Of a stretch of DNA of 64,000 nt, positions 49,514 to 59,897 are shown piece by piece. Below the pieces are notes generated by a model. The model had not been told where the DNA came from. It was given only the letters and a program-made list of their open reading frames with translations, and searched no databases. The stretch lies in assembly GCA_964035575.1 (NCBI GenBank), contig OZ037924.1:248001-312000 (forward strand), written 5' to 3'. Within the stretch, counting starts at the first letter, position 1, and each line of letters begins with the position of its first letter. The DNA comes from Rhynchopus sp. YZ270_cl-10. Lineage: Eukaryota; Euglenozoa; Diplonemea; Diplonemida; Diplonemidae. A program made the position numbers and the translations under genes.

Positions 49514-51421
49514 TCAGACATCATCTGCACTTTCGACATCCACCTCTTCGAGTTGTACTGTCACATCCGCACTGTCGTCTGCACTCTCAGGCTTCTTGAA
49601 GCTAGAGTAATTCAGGGGCTCCGACGCACTGAAGTCTGGGCTCCACACTTTCACCTTCTCAGAAGGAGAGTTGCTCGCAGCACTCTTTGTACGTTGTACG
49701 TACAGCGCGTGGCGAATGGGTGGTGACACCACGTCGTACGAGACCAGCACACCTGCCGGCACAAGGAACACAAGGAACAGCGGCATGCTTCCGTCCGTGT
49801 CCTCCTCCAACCCAAGTGTCGCACAGACGTAGATCGAAAACACAAGACCCGCCAGATACATACACACCCACATCACAGCAGCTGCTATGTAAAGCCTCCT
49901 CTTCGGAAGCAGCCCCTTGTAGCCACGTGCAAGAAGAGCGCACGTCGGTGTGTGCGCACTCCCCACGAACGGCAGCATGCCTCGCCACGAAGGGACAGCC
50001 TTGCACTCAGCAACCAGTTTCTCAACGCAGACGAATTTTGCAACGTAGTCCAGTGCCTCCTCTGGGTTCTTCTCAACTTTGTTGATTGCTTTGCACAACT
50101 CTGCAATGGGAATCGTCTGGAGCACGTGTGTTGAGAGTGCTTCGTCGTCGCATGCTTTCAAGAGTCTGTACTTCAGAGAAGTAGAGAGTTCACTGATGTC
50201 CACCAACAGATCATTCCTGTCGATGAGCACTCTGCTGGCCACAATGATGGAGAATCCGTTTCGGGTTTCGCAAAAGTACTCCATAATTTTACTCATCTCA
50301 GCTGTCGTCGCACCATGGAACGCAGTGTGGAGAGTGTCCTGGGGCAAGGCTTCTGGTGTGCGAGAGTCCTTGCCCTTTTTCCTCCTTCTTGCGGCAATCT
50401 CGGCATCTATGGCACTCAGGACATTAGTGACTGCGGCAGCTTGTTCGTGAGGCATCGCACAGACCCCTTCCCAGGTGATAGGTTTGCAGATCTGCTCGAC
50501 CGACGTCATCCTCAGAAACGTAGTGCTGAGGGCAATCACGAACAGACATAGTGGAGTCAACACTACGAAATTGTTGTTGCCATACGTGAAGTAGGTGGTG
50601 TCCTCCCTGTCCTCCACGTCCAACGCGTAGTACGACGCTGTGTACACAAAGAAGCTGCACACTGTGAGCAACTCCCCAAGGCCGGGGAACAAAAAAAGCA
50701 CGAGCCACACCACGGGTGATATGAGAGTGACTACCGCAAACGGCATGTAAAAGGGCATGGCACAGTACTTGCATTGCATGGTGCTTATCACATTACCCAT
50801 AAAGGAGACGAAGGTTATCGGTATCACTTCCATGAGTGCCATTTTCCAGGACACGAAGGAATCATCCGTACAGAGCATTAGTAGTATCGACATGCCAAAA
50901 TCGAGTCGCATGATGTACCACAGCATGTACGGGAAGCCTGTCGGGAAGTAGGCTATTCCCTGGCTACGCTCCGCGAACGCTCCGACCGTTATCACAAAGG
51001 TGGCCAAGGAAGCCAGTTGCGAGACCACTGTGCATACGTCTACAAGCTTACGAGGTAGTGTCACTTTCCCTTCCTTGCCAGCCACGTGCATGACAGAAGT
51101 GAAGAGAAAAGGCAGACGTGTCAGCCACACAAAGATGTACACCCACTTGAGGAGCAGCAAGGCCGTCCAGAACCCGGTCGGGTCACACTCACTCCCCAAC
51201 ACAACCTCGTTGCCCTGTGCGCAGAGGGCAGCCCCGTTGTCGCACACCCCCTCAAAAATGCAGGATCCGGTATCGCTGCTGGAGTCGGTGTTGCTGTCCG
51301 TCGCGTTCACGTGTCGGTATATCACAACGTCCGGGTCTACTGCACTCAAATACCCCACACACAGCAACGGGCACAGCAGCGCCAACACATATGTGATCAG
51401 TACCAGGGAGTGATACTGCAT
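49514..51421 (-). CDS. Multipass membrane protein, paralogue 1
   Basis: 635 residues from the ATG at 51421, shared with the paralogue and preceded by CACATTTGCAG. An N-terminal hydrophobic segment (5-25) is followed by an extracellular loop with four Cys and an N-glycosylation site (HVNATDS). A bundle of about six to eight membrane segments comes next (to about 340), then a cytosolic helical region (about 345-505: TNVLSAIDAEIAARRRKKG, ISELSTSLKYRLL), two more membrane segments and an acidic tail. No known family recognised. The tail ends in Ser/Asp/Glu-rich sequence suggestive of phosphorylation. It may be a receptor or transporter. Confidence 0.7.
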   Translation of the reverse strand: MQYHSLVLITYVLALLCPLLCVGYLSAVDPDVVIYRHVNATDSNTDSSSDTGSCIFEGVCDNGAALCAQGNEVVLGSECDPTGFWTALLLLKWVYIFVWLTRLPFLFTSVMHVAGKEGKVTLPRKLVDVCTVVSQLASLATFVITVGAFAERSQGIAYFPTGFPYMLWYIMRLDFGMSILLMLCTDDSFVSWKMALMEVIPITFVSFMGNVISTMQCKYCAMPFYMPFAVVTLISPVVWLVLFLFPGLGELLTVCSFFVYTASYYALDVEDREDTTYFTYGNNNFVVLTPLCLFVIALSTTFLRMTSVEQICKPITWEGVCAMPHEQAAAVTNVLSAIDAEIAARRRKKGKDSRTPEALPQDTLHTAFHGATTAEMSKIMEYFCETRNGFSIIVASRVLIDRNDLLVDISELSTSLKYRLLKACDDEALSTHVLQTIPIAELCKAINKVEKNPEEALDYVAKFVCVEKLVAECKAVPSWRGMLPFVGSAHTPTCALLARGYKGLLPKRRLYIAAAVMWVCMYLAGLVFSIYVCATLGLEEDTDGSMPLFLVFLVPAGVLVSYDVVSPPIRHALYVQRTKSAASNSPSEKVKVWSPDFSASEPLNYSSFKKPESADDSADVTVQLEEVDVESADDV

Positions 51422-51984
51422 TTTCTTTTGGGGATATTCTGCAAATGTGGGGAATGGTGTATGGCAGTGTGCACACAGAGGGTTTGTGGACATGCAAACA
51501 CAAAATGGTGAGAACAGTGTCAAACAAACAAGCGAAAGCCTACTCTTCCAGAGCAAGAACGTCTCCCGAAGCGAAGGGCAGTGGACTATGGACATATTTC
51601 CCAAGCGAAGGAAGGTTGATTATGCCACGCAGGGAACGAGCGCACCTCTAACGGTGGAAAGCAACACCTCACGACAGGGATACGTACTTTTGCTGGATAT
51701 GCAAAGTAGTGGTCACCAAGCACCGACCCCAAGGATGATCCCCAACCCGAGAATTCTTGGGGGCAACTTTTTTACCCACTTTCATCCCGAGTACCCTTTC
51801 TCACTCTCAGTAGGGGTGCGGGGTTGGTAGTAACGTACTGTGCCGCCTCCGGCCTTCCAACTGTCGTGCACAATGTAAGTAAGGTGTAGAGTACACACAG
51901 GCTGCGGTAGACTGTATCGAAGTTGACAATATGCAAAAGTGTGAACCTTTTTTATTGTTTGGTTTTCGCACTATCCCCCAAAGA

Positions 51985-52030
51985 AAGTTGACTTGAAATA
52001 CAAAGCCCTCTCGCGACAGTGTACCTAAAG
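51985..52030 (-). repeat. Hairpin repeat, C type (C2)
   Basis: Plus strand cttgaaatacaaagccctctcg cgacagtgtacct is given here in two parts. Arms TACA/TGTA; loop GCGAGAGGGC on minus. Confidence 0.75.
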
Positions 52031-52507
52031 AAAAGGAGCGTTTTGGGGGTCAATTGAGGTTGTGAGAACGACACCCATCCATCCGTTTGCACGCTGTGTA
52101 CAAACATTTTTCTTGGTTTTTTTTTTCTTATCCTTCGTTACACGATATTCTTTTTTAGCAAATTACAGCAACAAAATGAGCCTGTAAAATACAAAAACGA
52201 CTCAAGGACATGGACGTCGGTTGGCTCAGAAGAAGAAAATACAATTAGAAGCATTTCGCACGCTGTAGTGCATTGACAACGGAGTGCAGAACACAACAAC
52301 TGCCATCAAGGGACAAACAGAGCAATCCGACGCACAAGTCACACCATCACACAGCAGGCAGACACGCCTCTTGTTGAGTCAGCAATCAGAAGCTATACCG
52401 AACAGAACAAGCACTGCGCATAACACACATCCTGTTACGGCACAGATAAACAAGAGTCATCTGCTGGTGGGTGTGGGCGCAGAACACGCACCAAAAAACA
52501 TAAAGTT

Positions 52508-52536
52508 AAAAAAGATGACTCGTACTTAGTCACCCA
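52508..52536 (-). repeat. Hairpin repeat, short A type (A9)
   Basis: Minus strand GGTGACTAAGT ACG AGTCATCTTTTTTAAC: GTGACT/AGTCAT arms with a shortened loop. Confidence 0.5.
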
Positions 52537-52654
52537 ACAGACGCCACAAAAGTACCAGTAAGTAAAAAAATAGAGGAAAAACATCTCGTCTGAGATGATT
52601 TTGGTGAAGATAATGAAACAAGCTGTGTATAAAATAAAAACAAAAAAGAGATTA

Positions 52655-53061
52655 GGGCACGGTAATTTTTATTTTTGGTAAGCGTCTGCGTGCGTACTTT
52701 TTTTTTGAGATTCCAGGGAAAAAAATTATGCAGAAAAAAAAAAATTATAAAGGGGGGCCCTCAATAACTCAACAATGTATTTTAGGTAAAAAATGTACAT
52801 TTTTCAGCGCAAATTGACCCCATCACAGCACACACAGACTCCTGAGAGCCGAAATCAAAAAAAATTTCCCCCGATTTTTTGTGGGCAAAAATTGGTGGGA
52901 AAATATTTTTGGTACCTGTATTTCCCCCACTGTAATTTTCCTCTATAATTTTTTTCACCACTCATAATTCTTTTTACTGCATAATTTTTTTTTTGCGTGC
53001 GTGCGTACTTTTTTTTGAGAAGTGCTCTGACGCTTACCAAGAAAAAAAAATTACCGTGCCC
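52655..53061. mobile_element. PIF/Harbinger-like MITE
   Basis: 407 bp bounded by inverted repeats of about 30 bp beginning GGGCACGGTAATTTTT and ending TTACCGTGCCC, flanked by TTA on both sides (52652-52654 and 53062-53064). A 3-bp TTA duplication with GGG-starting TIRs is typical of Tourist-type elements. Internal sequence is AT-rich with a GCGTGCGTACTTTTTT motif near each end in direct orientation. No coding capacity. Confidence 0.8.
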
Positions 53062-53257
53062 TTAGCCATATTTGCCACTACCGTCGCATATATGCGCAGG
53101 TAAATCAGCACCAGCCTCCAAGAGGGGAACACCCAAGCTTTACTTTGCCTCGGTCTGAAGCACCATTTACTCAATTCAGTTATGCTGCACTCTCAAATGG
53201 GAGAAAAAAAAACACAAAGCAAAATATCAAACGTTTCTGCTTGACGTTAAAAACCGT

Positions 53258-55141
53258 TCACAACAAAACTTCGTGTTGTGCACCTTCGACATCCACCTCT
53301 TCAAGTTGTATTGTCCCATCCGCACCGTCGTCTGCACTTTGAAGCTTCTCGAAGCTAGTTCTCAGGGGCTCCGACAAAGTTAAGAAGTCTGGGCTCCACA
53401 CTTTCACTTTCATCTTCTCAGAAGGAGAGTTGTTTGCACGTCTTGTGCGGTGTGCGTACAGCGCGTGGCGAATGGGTGGTGACACCACGTCGTACGAGAC
53501 CAGCACACCTGCCGGCACAAGGAACACAAGGAACAGCGGCATGCTTCCGTCCGTGTCCTCCTCCAACCCAAGTGTCGCACAGACGTAGATCGAAAACACA
53601 AGACCCGCCAGATACATACACACCCACATCACAGCAGCTGCTATGTAAAGCCTCCTCTTCGGAAGCAGCCCCTTGTAGCCACGTGCAAGAAGAGCGCACG
53701 TCGGTGTGTGCGCACTCCCCACGAACGGCAGCATGCCTCGCCACGAAGGGACAGCCTTGCACTCAGGAATCAGTTTCTCAACGCAGACGAACTTTTCGAC
53801 GTAGTCCAGTGCCTCCTCTGGGTTCCTCTCAACGTCATTGATTGCTTTGCACAACTCTGCGATGGGGATCGTCTGGAGCACGTGTGAGAGTGCTTCGTCG
53901 TCGCATGCTTTCAAGAGTCTGTACTTCAGAGAAGCAGAGATCCGCATGTCCACCAACAGGTCATTCTTGTCGATGAGCACTCTGCTGGCGACAATGATGG
54001 AGAATCCGTTTCGGGTTTCGCAAAAGTAAGACACAATTTTACTCATCTCAGCTGTCGTCGCACCATGGAACGCAGTGTGGAGAGTGTCCTGGGGCAAGGC
54101 TTCTGGGTCGCGAAAGTCCTTGCCGTGTTTCTGCCTTCTTGCGGCAATCTCAGCATGTATGACACCCAGGACGTTAGTGACTGCGGCAGCTTGTTCCTGA
54201 GGCATCGCACAGACCCCTTCCCAGGTGATAGGTTTGCAGATCTGCTCGACCGACGTCATATTCTGTAACGTAACGCTCACGGCAATCAAGAACAGGCACA
54301 TCGGAGCCATCATTAACAAATCTCCGTTGCCGTACCTGAAGTAGGTGGTGTCCTCCCTGTCCTCCACGTCCAACGCGTAGTACGACGCTGTGTACACAAA
54401 GAAGCTGCACACTGTGAGCAACTCCCCAAGGCCGGAGAGGCTGAGGATTAACGCAAACCACACCACCGGTCCTAAGCAATTCATGATTGCAAACGGTAAG
54501 TAAAAGGGCATGTCACCACTGGGCTCCTTGGCGAGACCGGGAAAAGAGAGGCAGAGTGACACGAGCAGGATCAATCGCCAGCCAGGTGAGGGGGGCAGTA
54601 GTGCACTGGACATGCCAAAATCGAGTCGCATGACGTACCACAGCATGTACGGGAAACCTGTCGGGAAGTAGGTTCCTTCCTGGTTGCGCTCCCAGTACGC
54701 TCCGACCGTTATCACAAAGGTGGCCAAGGAAGCCAGTTGCGAGCCCATTTCGAATACGTCTACAAGCTTACGAGGTAGTGTCACTTTCCCTTCCTTGCCA
54801 GCCACGCGCATGACAGAAGTGAAGAGAAAAGGCAGACGTGTCAGCCACACAAAGATGTACACCCACTTGAGGAGCAGCAAGGCCGTCCAGAACCCGGTCG
54901 GGTCACACTCACTCCCCAACACAACCTCGTTGCCCTGTGCGCAGAGGGCAGCCCCGTTGTCGCACACCCCCTCAAAAATGCAGGATCCGGTGTCGCTGCT
55001 GGAGTCGGTGTTGCTGTCCGTCGCGTTCACGTGTCGGTATATCACAACGTCCGGGTCTACTGCACGCAAATACCCCACACACAGCAACGGGCACAGCAGC
55101 GCCAACACATATGCGATCGGTACCAGGGAGTGATACTGCAT
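53258..55141 (-). CDS. Multipass membrane protein, paralogue 2
   Basis: 627 residues from the ATG at 55141. Long stretches (N-terminal loop, the VCSFFVYTASYYALDVEDR segment and the last membrane pair) are identical at the protein level to paralogue 1. One membrane block (about 215-265) is entirely different: ALLPPSPGWRLILLVSLCLS here versus ILLMLCTDDSFVSWKMALME there. The patchy identity suggests gene conversion. The acidic C-terminus also differs. Function unknown. Confidence 0.7.
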   Translation of the reverse strand: MQYHSLVPIAYVLALLCPLLCVGYLRAVDPDVVIYRHVNATDSNTDSSSDTGSCIFEGVCDNGAALCAQGNEVVLGSECDPTGFWTALLLLKWVYIFVWLTRLPFLFTSVMRVAGKEGKVTLPRKLVDVFEMGSQLASLATFVITVGAYWERNQEGTYFPTGFPYMLWYVMRLDFGMSSALLPPSPGWRLILLVSLCLSFPGLAKEPSGDMPFYLPFAIMNCLGPVVWFALILSLSGLGELLTVCSFFVYTASYYALDVEDREDTTYFRYGNGDLLMMAPMCLFLIAVSVTLQNMTSVEQICKPITWEGVCAMPQEQAAAVTNVLGVIHAEIAARRQKHGKDFRDPEALPQDTLHTAFHGATTAEMSKIVSYFCETRNGFSIIVASRVLIDKNDLLVDMRISASLKYRLLKACDDEALSHVLQTIPIAELCKAINDVERNPEEALDYVEKFVCVEKLIPECKAVPSWRGMLPFVGSAHTPTCALLARGYKGLLPKRRLYIAAAVMWVCMYLAGLVFSIYVCATLGLEEDTDGSMPLFLVFLVPAGVLVSYDVVSPPIRHALYAHRTRRANNSPSEKMKVKVWSPDFLTLSEPLRTSFEKLQSADDGADGTIQLEEVDVEGAQHEVLL

Positions 55142-55965
55142 TTTCTTTTGGGGATACTCCTGCAAATGTGGGGAATGGTGTATGGCAGTGTGCACACAGA
55201 GGGTTTGTGGACATGCAAACACAAAATGGTGAGAACAAACAAGCGAGAGGTGACGCAAGAGGAGGAAATATGTTTGAAAAAGTGAGCGTGGTGGGTAACT
55301 CGGGAGGGGAGGCCTCTACACTGGCATGCGGCACGTCCCTCGCTTACCTTCTGTACAATAATACCATTAATTTTTGAGCCTCGAAAAAGAAGAAAAAAAA
55401 ACGGGCGAGGAATGGGAAACTGCTCCCCACGGCACCCAACCTTTTGGGTGTTCTTTGAGAATTCGGGCGAATTTGAAAATAATACAAAATCTAATATGCA
55501 CATACACACACGCACATGGGCTATATTCCCACTGCTAGGGATAAACCCACACCTTTTCTCAAATACACACACACACACTATTTTACATCACGTGCGGGCA
55601 TTACATTCCCGTGTTGCTTTATTTTTTTGGGGGTGGTAGTACGAGAGGAACTCCCATTTCTGGTCCCTGGTATCTATGGTTGCCCGATTGGGACAGTGCC
55701 GTGATGTTGCAGGTCGGCTTAGGTTCCGACAGCATTTTCATTCTGATGCCGTGGGACTAATGGAAGAGGGGTTGATAAGGTAGACACCTATGGTGCTGCC
55801 ATGTGCAGCTTCTATCTCTTCCGTGTGACTTCGTTCCTGCACAGTCTGACAAAAATAAAAATGGGTTTGTTGCAGCCACAAAAAGGTGTTTCACAGTACA
55901 GAACCCCTCCCTACACCAAAACCCCGTGTGTCATCTTAGCCATTGAAGGGTAAGATTAGTTAATG

Positions 55966-56577
55966 CAGGGGTTAAGTTAGGGCGGGTTTCTGGGTTTTCA
56001 AAACCCGGTTTTCGGGTTTTCGGGTTTTTCAAAAAAAAAAAAAAAAAAAAAAATGGAATCCGAAAAAAAAAAATCCAAATTTTTGGGTGGTGTAGGCTGG
56101 GAAGGTGGGGTAGGGGTGGGGGCGGAGCCCCCACCCCACCCTCTAAGAAAAAAAATATCCTCCCGACCCAAACAAACCCCCGGTCAGAACTGGGAATTAT
56201 TCATATGAAGAGGCAACAGGGATCTCTGGCGAACTTCGGGTTCAGTACTAGTGTTGCGAGAGTGCGGGTGAAGCAGGACGTGGGAACTGAGGTCGGTGAG
56301 GGGTACACCAGTCCTGTTCTTCAAATTTATGCTCCAAAATTGTTAGGACAAATCCAAAAATCCCCAGCCCCCCATTTTTTGGTGGGATTTTTGAACTTTG
56401 CCCAAAAATCGCGGAATTTTTTTTTCGCTCGCTACGCTCGCGGAGGTGCACCTTAAAATTTTCCCGCTCGCTGCGCTCGCGGAGGGGATTGGTTATTTTT
56501 CGCAAAATCCAGAAAAATCGAAAAAAACCCAGAAAACCCGACTCAGCGAGAAAAAAAAAAAGCTAACTTAACCCCTG
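55966..56577. mobile_element. 612-bp TIR element, hAT-like MITE
   Basis: Inverted ends CAGGGGTTAAGTTAG and CTAACTTAACCCCTG, flanked by the direct repeat GTTAATG (55959-55965 and 56578-56584). CAGGGG termini recall hAT elements, whose duplications are usually 8 bp, so the 7-bp duplication leaves the class open. Subterminal aaaacccg/cgggtttt repeats occur at both ends, and two copies of cgctcgctrcgctcgcggagg at 56427-56484 form hairpins. No coding capacity. Confidence 0.8.
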
Positions 56578-56618
56578 GTTAATGAGTTTTTCAAAAAAAA
56601 AAAAAAAATAAATAAAAG

Positions 56619-56740
56619 TTGGCTCGAAAATACAACAGCACAGCGCTCGTGACAGTGTACCTTGGTACAATGACCGGCTGTACCGGGGGTGGACACCCAA
56701 CCATGCAGTCCACTACATCCATTTCGTGGTTTACATCTGA
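56619..56740 (-). repeat. Extended C-type repeat (C5)
   Basis: A C-type hairpin (ctcgaaaatacaacagc ... gacagtgtacct) continuing for about 75 nt with the same module as 42296-42411, ending catccatttcgtggtttacatctga in two blocks. Begins 35 nt after the hAT-like element. Confidence 0.7.
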
Positions 56741-57020
56741 AATAAAAAGACGCCAACACAACTAACTACACGCTACAACTCACTTTGCTCCCACTTTTTT
56801 TTTTCTCTATTTTGGCAACAAAACAATACCAACAGGACGCAGAGCACTGACACTCCAAAAACACACACCGCCCACACCTAGGGTCCCCCCCCCTCCCCTC
56901 CTCCCCACTCCCACATTGGGTGTGCACACTCACACACTCACACATTCACTTTTTTTTAAAACGCTAAACGATCTGCATTTCACAACTACATGGTCAAACA
57001 CTCATAGACATAAAGTTGTT

Positions 57021-59897
57021 TCAGTGGAAGCCCCTTGTGAGGGGGCTACTCAGCGGTGACTCGAGCATGTCCGGGAAGTCACTTCCACCAAATGGGCTGA
57101 CGGGGTTGGCTCTTTGTGAACTGAAGGAGGCGTATTCTCGGTTGACTTCTTCAGAACCTGCACCACCATTACCACCGCCCGCTGCAAACCCGTTATCCCT
57201 ACGCCCAGCGTTGAGCAGAAACCCGTCTGAGTTGTGCGTCGTCGCCGGGAAGATGTGCTCAATGAACTGCACAAAGCGCTCCTTGTAGTCCTCGGGGGGT
57301 ACGCATGACACCTTGCCCGTCCGGTAGTACAGCGACTTGACGGTGTACTCGGTTTTCTTCTTGATGTTGTATGCCGTCAGCAGGTCGATGATGCCCACGT
57401 AGTACACCTCACGTCTGTCCTGGCTGGCCAGACCTCCGTGGAAGGAGGACCAAAAGGGTGTGCCCTGCTGGTGCCCATCGGTGATCTCACCTTCATGACA
57501 GTGTATGCCGATCAGAAGTGAGTAGTCGTTGAGTTGCTCCTTCTGGAGAAGCGTCGAGTCTGCACGAATCTGCGCCATCAACTTTTTGCGTGAGTCGGGC
57601 GAGACCTCCAGCTTGCGTTTGAAGTCAAGGTCCTTCAGCGCAACAGCTTCCTTTCTTCGGTCGAGAGGCGTCGTCCGGTTCACCGTGCTGCCCTTCAGGT
57701 CATAGGTGATCTGTATGGGAAGGTGCTGTGGCGGCTGGATGACGTTGTTCATTACTAAGAAGTAAATCTTCTCGTTTGCAAAGGAGAGTGCGTGCAGCCC
57801 GAAGTAGCGCGTCAGCAGCGTGTCTGGGTTCTCCATGATGTGCTGGTAGTAGGAGGGCAGGAAGCGTCGCAGCACCTTGCCCTCTGCTTTTGGCACGGTT
57901 TTTAGAATGAACTTTCCGTCGTGCGAGGCAAAGAAAAAGGCCCCCGACTTGCCGCTCGATGTCATTGTATTCAAATTCGACAACGCACCCACCAGCAACG
58001 AGGAGTGCAGCTGTTCTATACCCAACGACGATTTATATGAGTCCGGCGACACATTGAAACGCTCCTGGATAGCCTGGAACACCTGCGGGGAGTAGTCCGT
58101 GAAGTACGACTCATACTGTACCAATGGGGGCACATTCCGCTTAGTAACCTCAGGGTGTGGGTTCGGGCTGGTTGGGTCTTCGTGGGCTGCGGTCTGGCTT
58201 GCAGCCTTCTTTTGTATTTTATTCGTTTCCACTATTTGCTGCGTACCAAGCTCCCAGGTCACCTTCTCCATCCAGGCACTGCGTTTGAAGTTTTCAGACG
58301 TCTTCGGCGCGCTACCTCGCTCCACCTGAAGATTAAGCCGGTTGTCTTGACTGAGTTTGATACCTAACAGGATTGCCGTGCATTGCAGCCATTGGGTGTC
58401 ACCAAACCAGACAGGGTTGCCCATTTGTATCTTCGTTTTCTCCGAAGACGTGACCCTCGCATCAGCAAGACCCTGAAACGCTGCCTTAAAAGCGTCATTC
58501 TCCGAGATCGCATCCTTAAACTCCAACATATCGACTTTGCCATCATGATTTCGGTCCATCTTATTAAACAGCGTGACACAGTACTGCTGCAACGTCACTC
58601 CATTCGGAACATTCAGACCTACCGCCTCTCGTAACGTCTGCGCAACCTGGTAAAACTGTTGTACCGTCATCCACCCTTGCCCGGTGGGGTCAAATATTCT
58701 GTACTGATACTGCAAACGATCTTCATGCGACCCTAGATGCAGCACTCTGCACCCAAACAAAAATTCGGGAAATGAAATCACCTCATCCGAATCGGTATCA
58801 AACACAGAGAACACTGCGTGCGGGACCTGCGTATGTTTGAAGACAGGCCCTAGAGAGGAGACCCACTCGGCTTTGTTGAGCTTCCCATTGCGGTCTTCAT
58901 CCATCGACTGAAAGGTTGCGAGGAGCTTCATTACCTCTTCGACAGAGAAGCACACTTTATCGGGAAGCTCTCGAATTTTAGCGGCATAGGGTGAATGACG
59001 CTTCTTCCTGTGTGGCGAGGGGGTGTAGGAGGCATCGATTCTAGGGGATATGACGTTGGATTCATCGTTCCGTGGGCTCGAGAGAGGAGACTCTGTGAGA
59101 ACCGGTGTAGGGGAGAGCCTAAAGTTGACAATAGAGTTGCAGCATAGGCACCACGCTTTGCAGAGCGTTTCCTCAATCGTTTTGAAGTCGACAAAGTTCG
59201 AGAAGGTAACCGTCGCAACCTGGCTGTCTGCAACAAGAATTTTCATTTCAAGAGATTCGGTAATACCGCCGACCCTTCGCATCATGATAATGTCATCAAG
59301 CACCCATTCGCTAGCAACCCCTTGGATTGTAAAGAAACGAAGCACCCCATCGTTTTCGAGCTTCAGCTTTCCCTGCGATTTTGCAGCGCGGTGGTCGATA
59401 CTCATGGTGCAGGTCTCCTCAACAGGTAGTTTGCTCCAAACCAACGCAACATCTGCAAATCGATTGCACGATGCTTGCACAAAGCAACGTTCGGAAAGTT
59501 CATTGTTGACCGCAAGCCAGCAGAATTGAATAGCTCTGCTCACCTCCCATCCCAAAATCTGGTCTGATTTGAACAAAAGTGTAGTGGCCCCACTGTTATC
59601 ATCAACTGGAATCACCCTTAGCTCTGCAAAACACAATGGTGCCACAGAAAAGCTGTTGCGTTGTATGAACGCCTTCCACGAAGGCTCCAAATGAATATCC
59701 CGCAACCGATACAGCACCGGGCTATGCTTGTCTTCGTACTCTATGCCAAAGCAGGTTCGAAACAGAAACACCTTCGCCCCACCTTTCTTCGCGCATTCAC
59801 AAGGAATCCCCTCAAAATTATCCCACAGCCTCCCTCCCATATATTGTTCATCCTTGGTCAAACCAAAGACCCCACGGATCTTGTTAATGTCCCTCAT
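57021..59897 (-). CDS. EF-hand/PIP kinase fusion (phosphatidylinositol phosphate kinase)
   Basis: 958 residues. The N-terminal 260 residues look like a PH-related/beta-rich region without a clear match. Four EF-hand loops follow at about D333-E344 (DEDRNGKLNKAE), D367-E378, D403-Q414 (degenerate, Gln at position 12) and D448-E459 (DRNHDGKVDMLE). The PIPK catalytic domain spans about 610-910: GKSGAFFF (nucleotide loop), FILKTV (Lys), YDLKGSTVNR, LNDYSLLIGIH, YYVGIIDLLTAYN (metal Asp) and an activation loop starting KKKTEYTVKSLYY. It phosphorylates a phosphoinositide to a bisphosphate, most likely PI4P to PI(4,5)P2, but loop specificity is not decided. The EF-hands suggest calcium control. A pyrimidine tract ending CCAACAG is 38 nt upstream of the ATG. 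Confidence 0.93.
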   Translation of the reverse strand: MRDINKIRGVFGLTKDEQYMGGRLWDNFEGIPCECAKKGGAKVFLFRTCFGIEYEDKHSPVLYRLRDIHLEPSWKAFIQRNSFSVAPLCFAELRVIPVDDNSGATTLLFKSDQILGWEVSRAIQFCWLAVNNELSERCFVQASCNRFADVALVWSKLPVEETCTMSIDHRAAKSQGKLKLENDGVLRFFTIQGVASEWVLDDIIMMRRVGGITESLEMKILVADSQVATVTFSNFVDFKTIEETLCKAWCLCCNSIVNFRLSPTPVLTESPLSSPRNDESNVISPRIDASYTPSPHRKKRHSPYAAKIRELPDKVCFSVEEVMKLLATFQSMDEDRNGKLNKAEWVSSLGPVFKHTQVPHAVFSVFDTDSDEVISFPEFLFGCRVLHLGSHEDRLQYQYRIFDPTGQGWMTVQQFYQVAQTLREAVGLNVPNGVTLQQYCVTLFNKMDRNHDGKVDMLEFKDAISENDAFKAAFQGLADARVTSSEKTKIQMGNPVWFGDTQWLQCTAILLGIKLSQDNRLNLQVERGSAPKTSENFKRSAWMEKVTWELGTQQIVETNKIQKKAASQTAAHEDPTSPNPHPEVTKRNVPPLVQYESYFTDYSPQVFQAIQERFNVSPDSYKSSLGIEQLHSSLLVGALSNLNTMTSSGKSGAFFFASHDGKFILKTVPKAEGKVLRRFLPSYYQHIMENPDTLLTRYFGLHALSFANEKIYFLVMNNVIQPPQHLPIQITYDLKGSTVNRTTPLDRRKEAVALKDLDFKRKLEVSPDSRKKLMAQIRADSTLLQKEQLNDYSLLIGIHCHEGEITDGHQQGTPFWSSFHGGLASQDRREVYYVGIIDLLTAYNIKKKTEYTVKSLYYRTGKVSCVPPEDYKERFVQFIEHIFPATTHNSDGFLLNAGRRDNGFAAGGGNGGAGSEEVNREYASFSSQRANPVSPFGGSDFPDMLESPLSSPLTRGFH

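Larger units (their letters stand above)
51422..53257. other. Intergenic between tandem paralogues, with Harbinger-like MITE
   Basis: Holds hairpins C2 and A9 and the 407-bp TIR element. Otherwise no gene. Confidence 0.6.
55142..57020. other. Intergenic with hAT-like MITE and long C-type repeat
   Basis: Holds a CA run (55565-55579), the 612-bp TIR element, the C5 repeat and a B-type fragment (56834-56857, ggacgcagagcactgacactcc). No gene. Confidence 0.6.

Noticed and set aside
51422..51604. N-terminal extension of the membrane paralogues (also 55142-55258)
   Set aside because: The extensions differ completely between the two paralogues and cross the leader AG, while both share the ATG used here.
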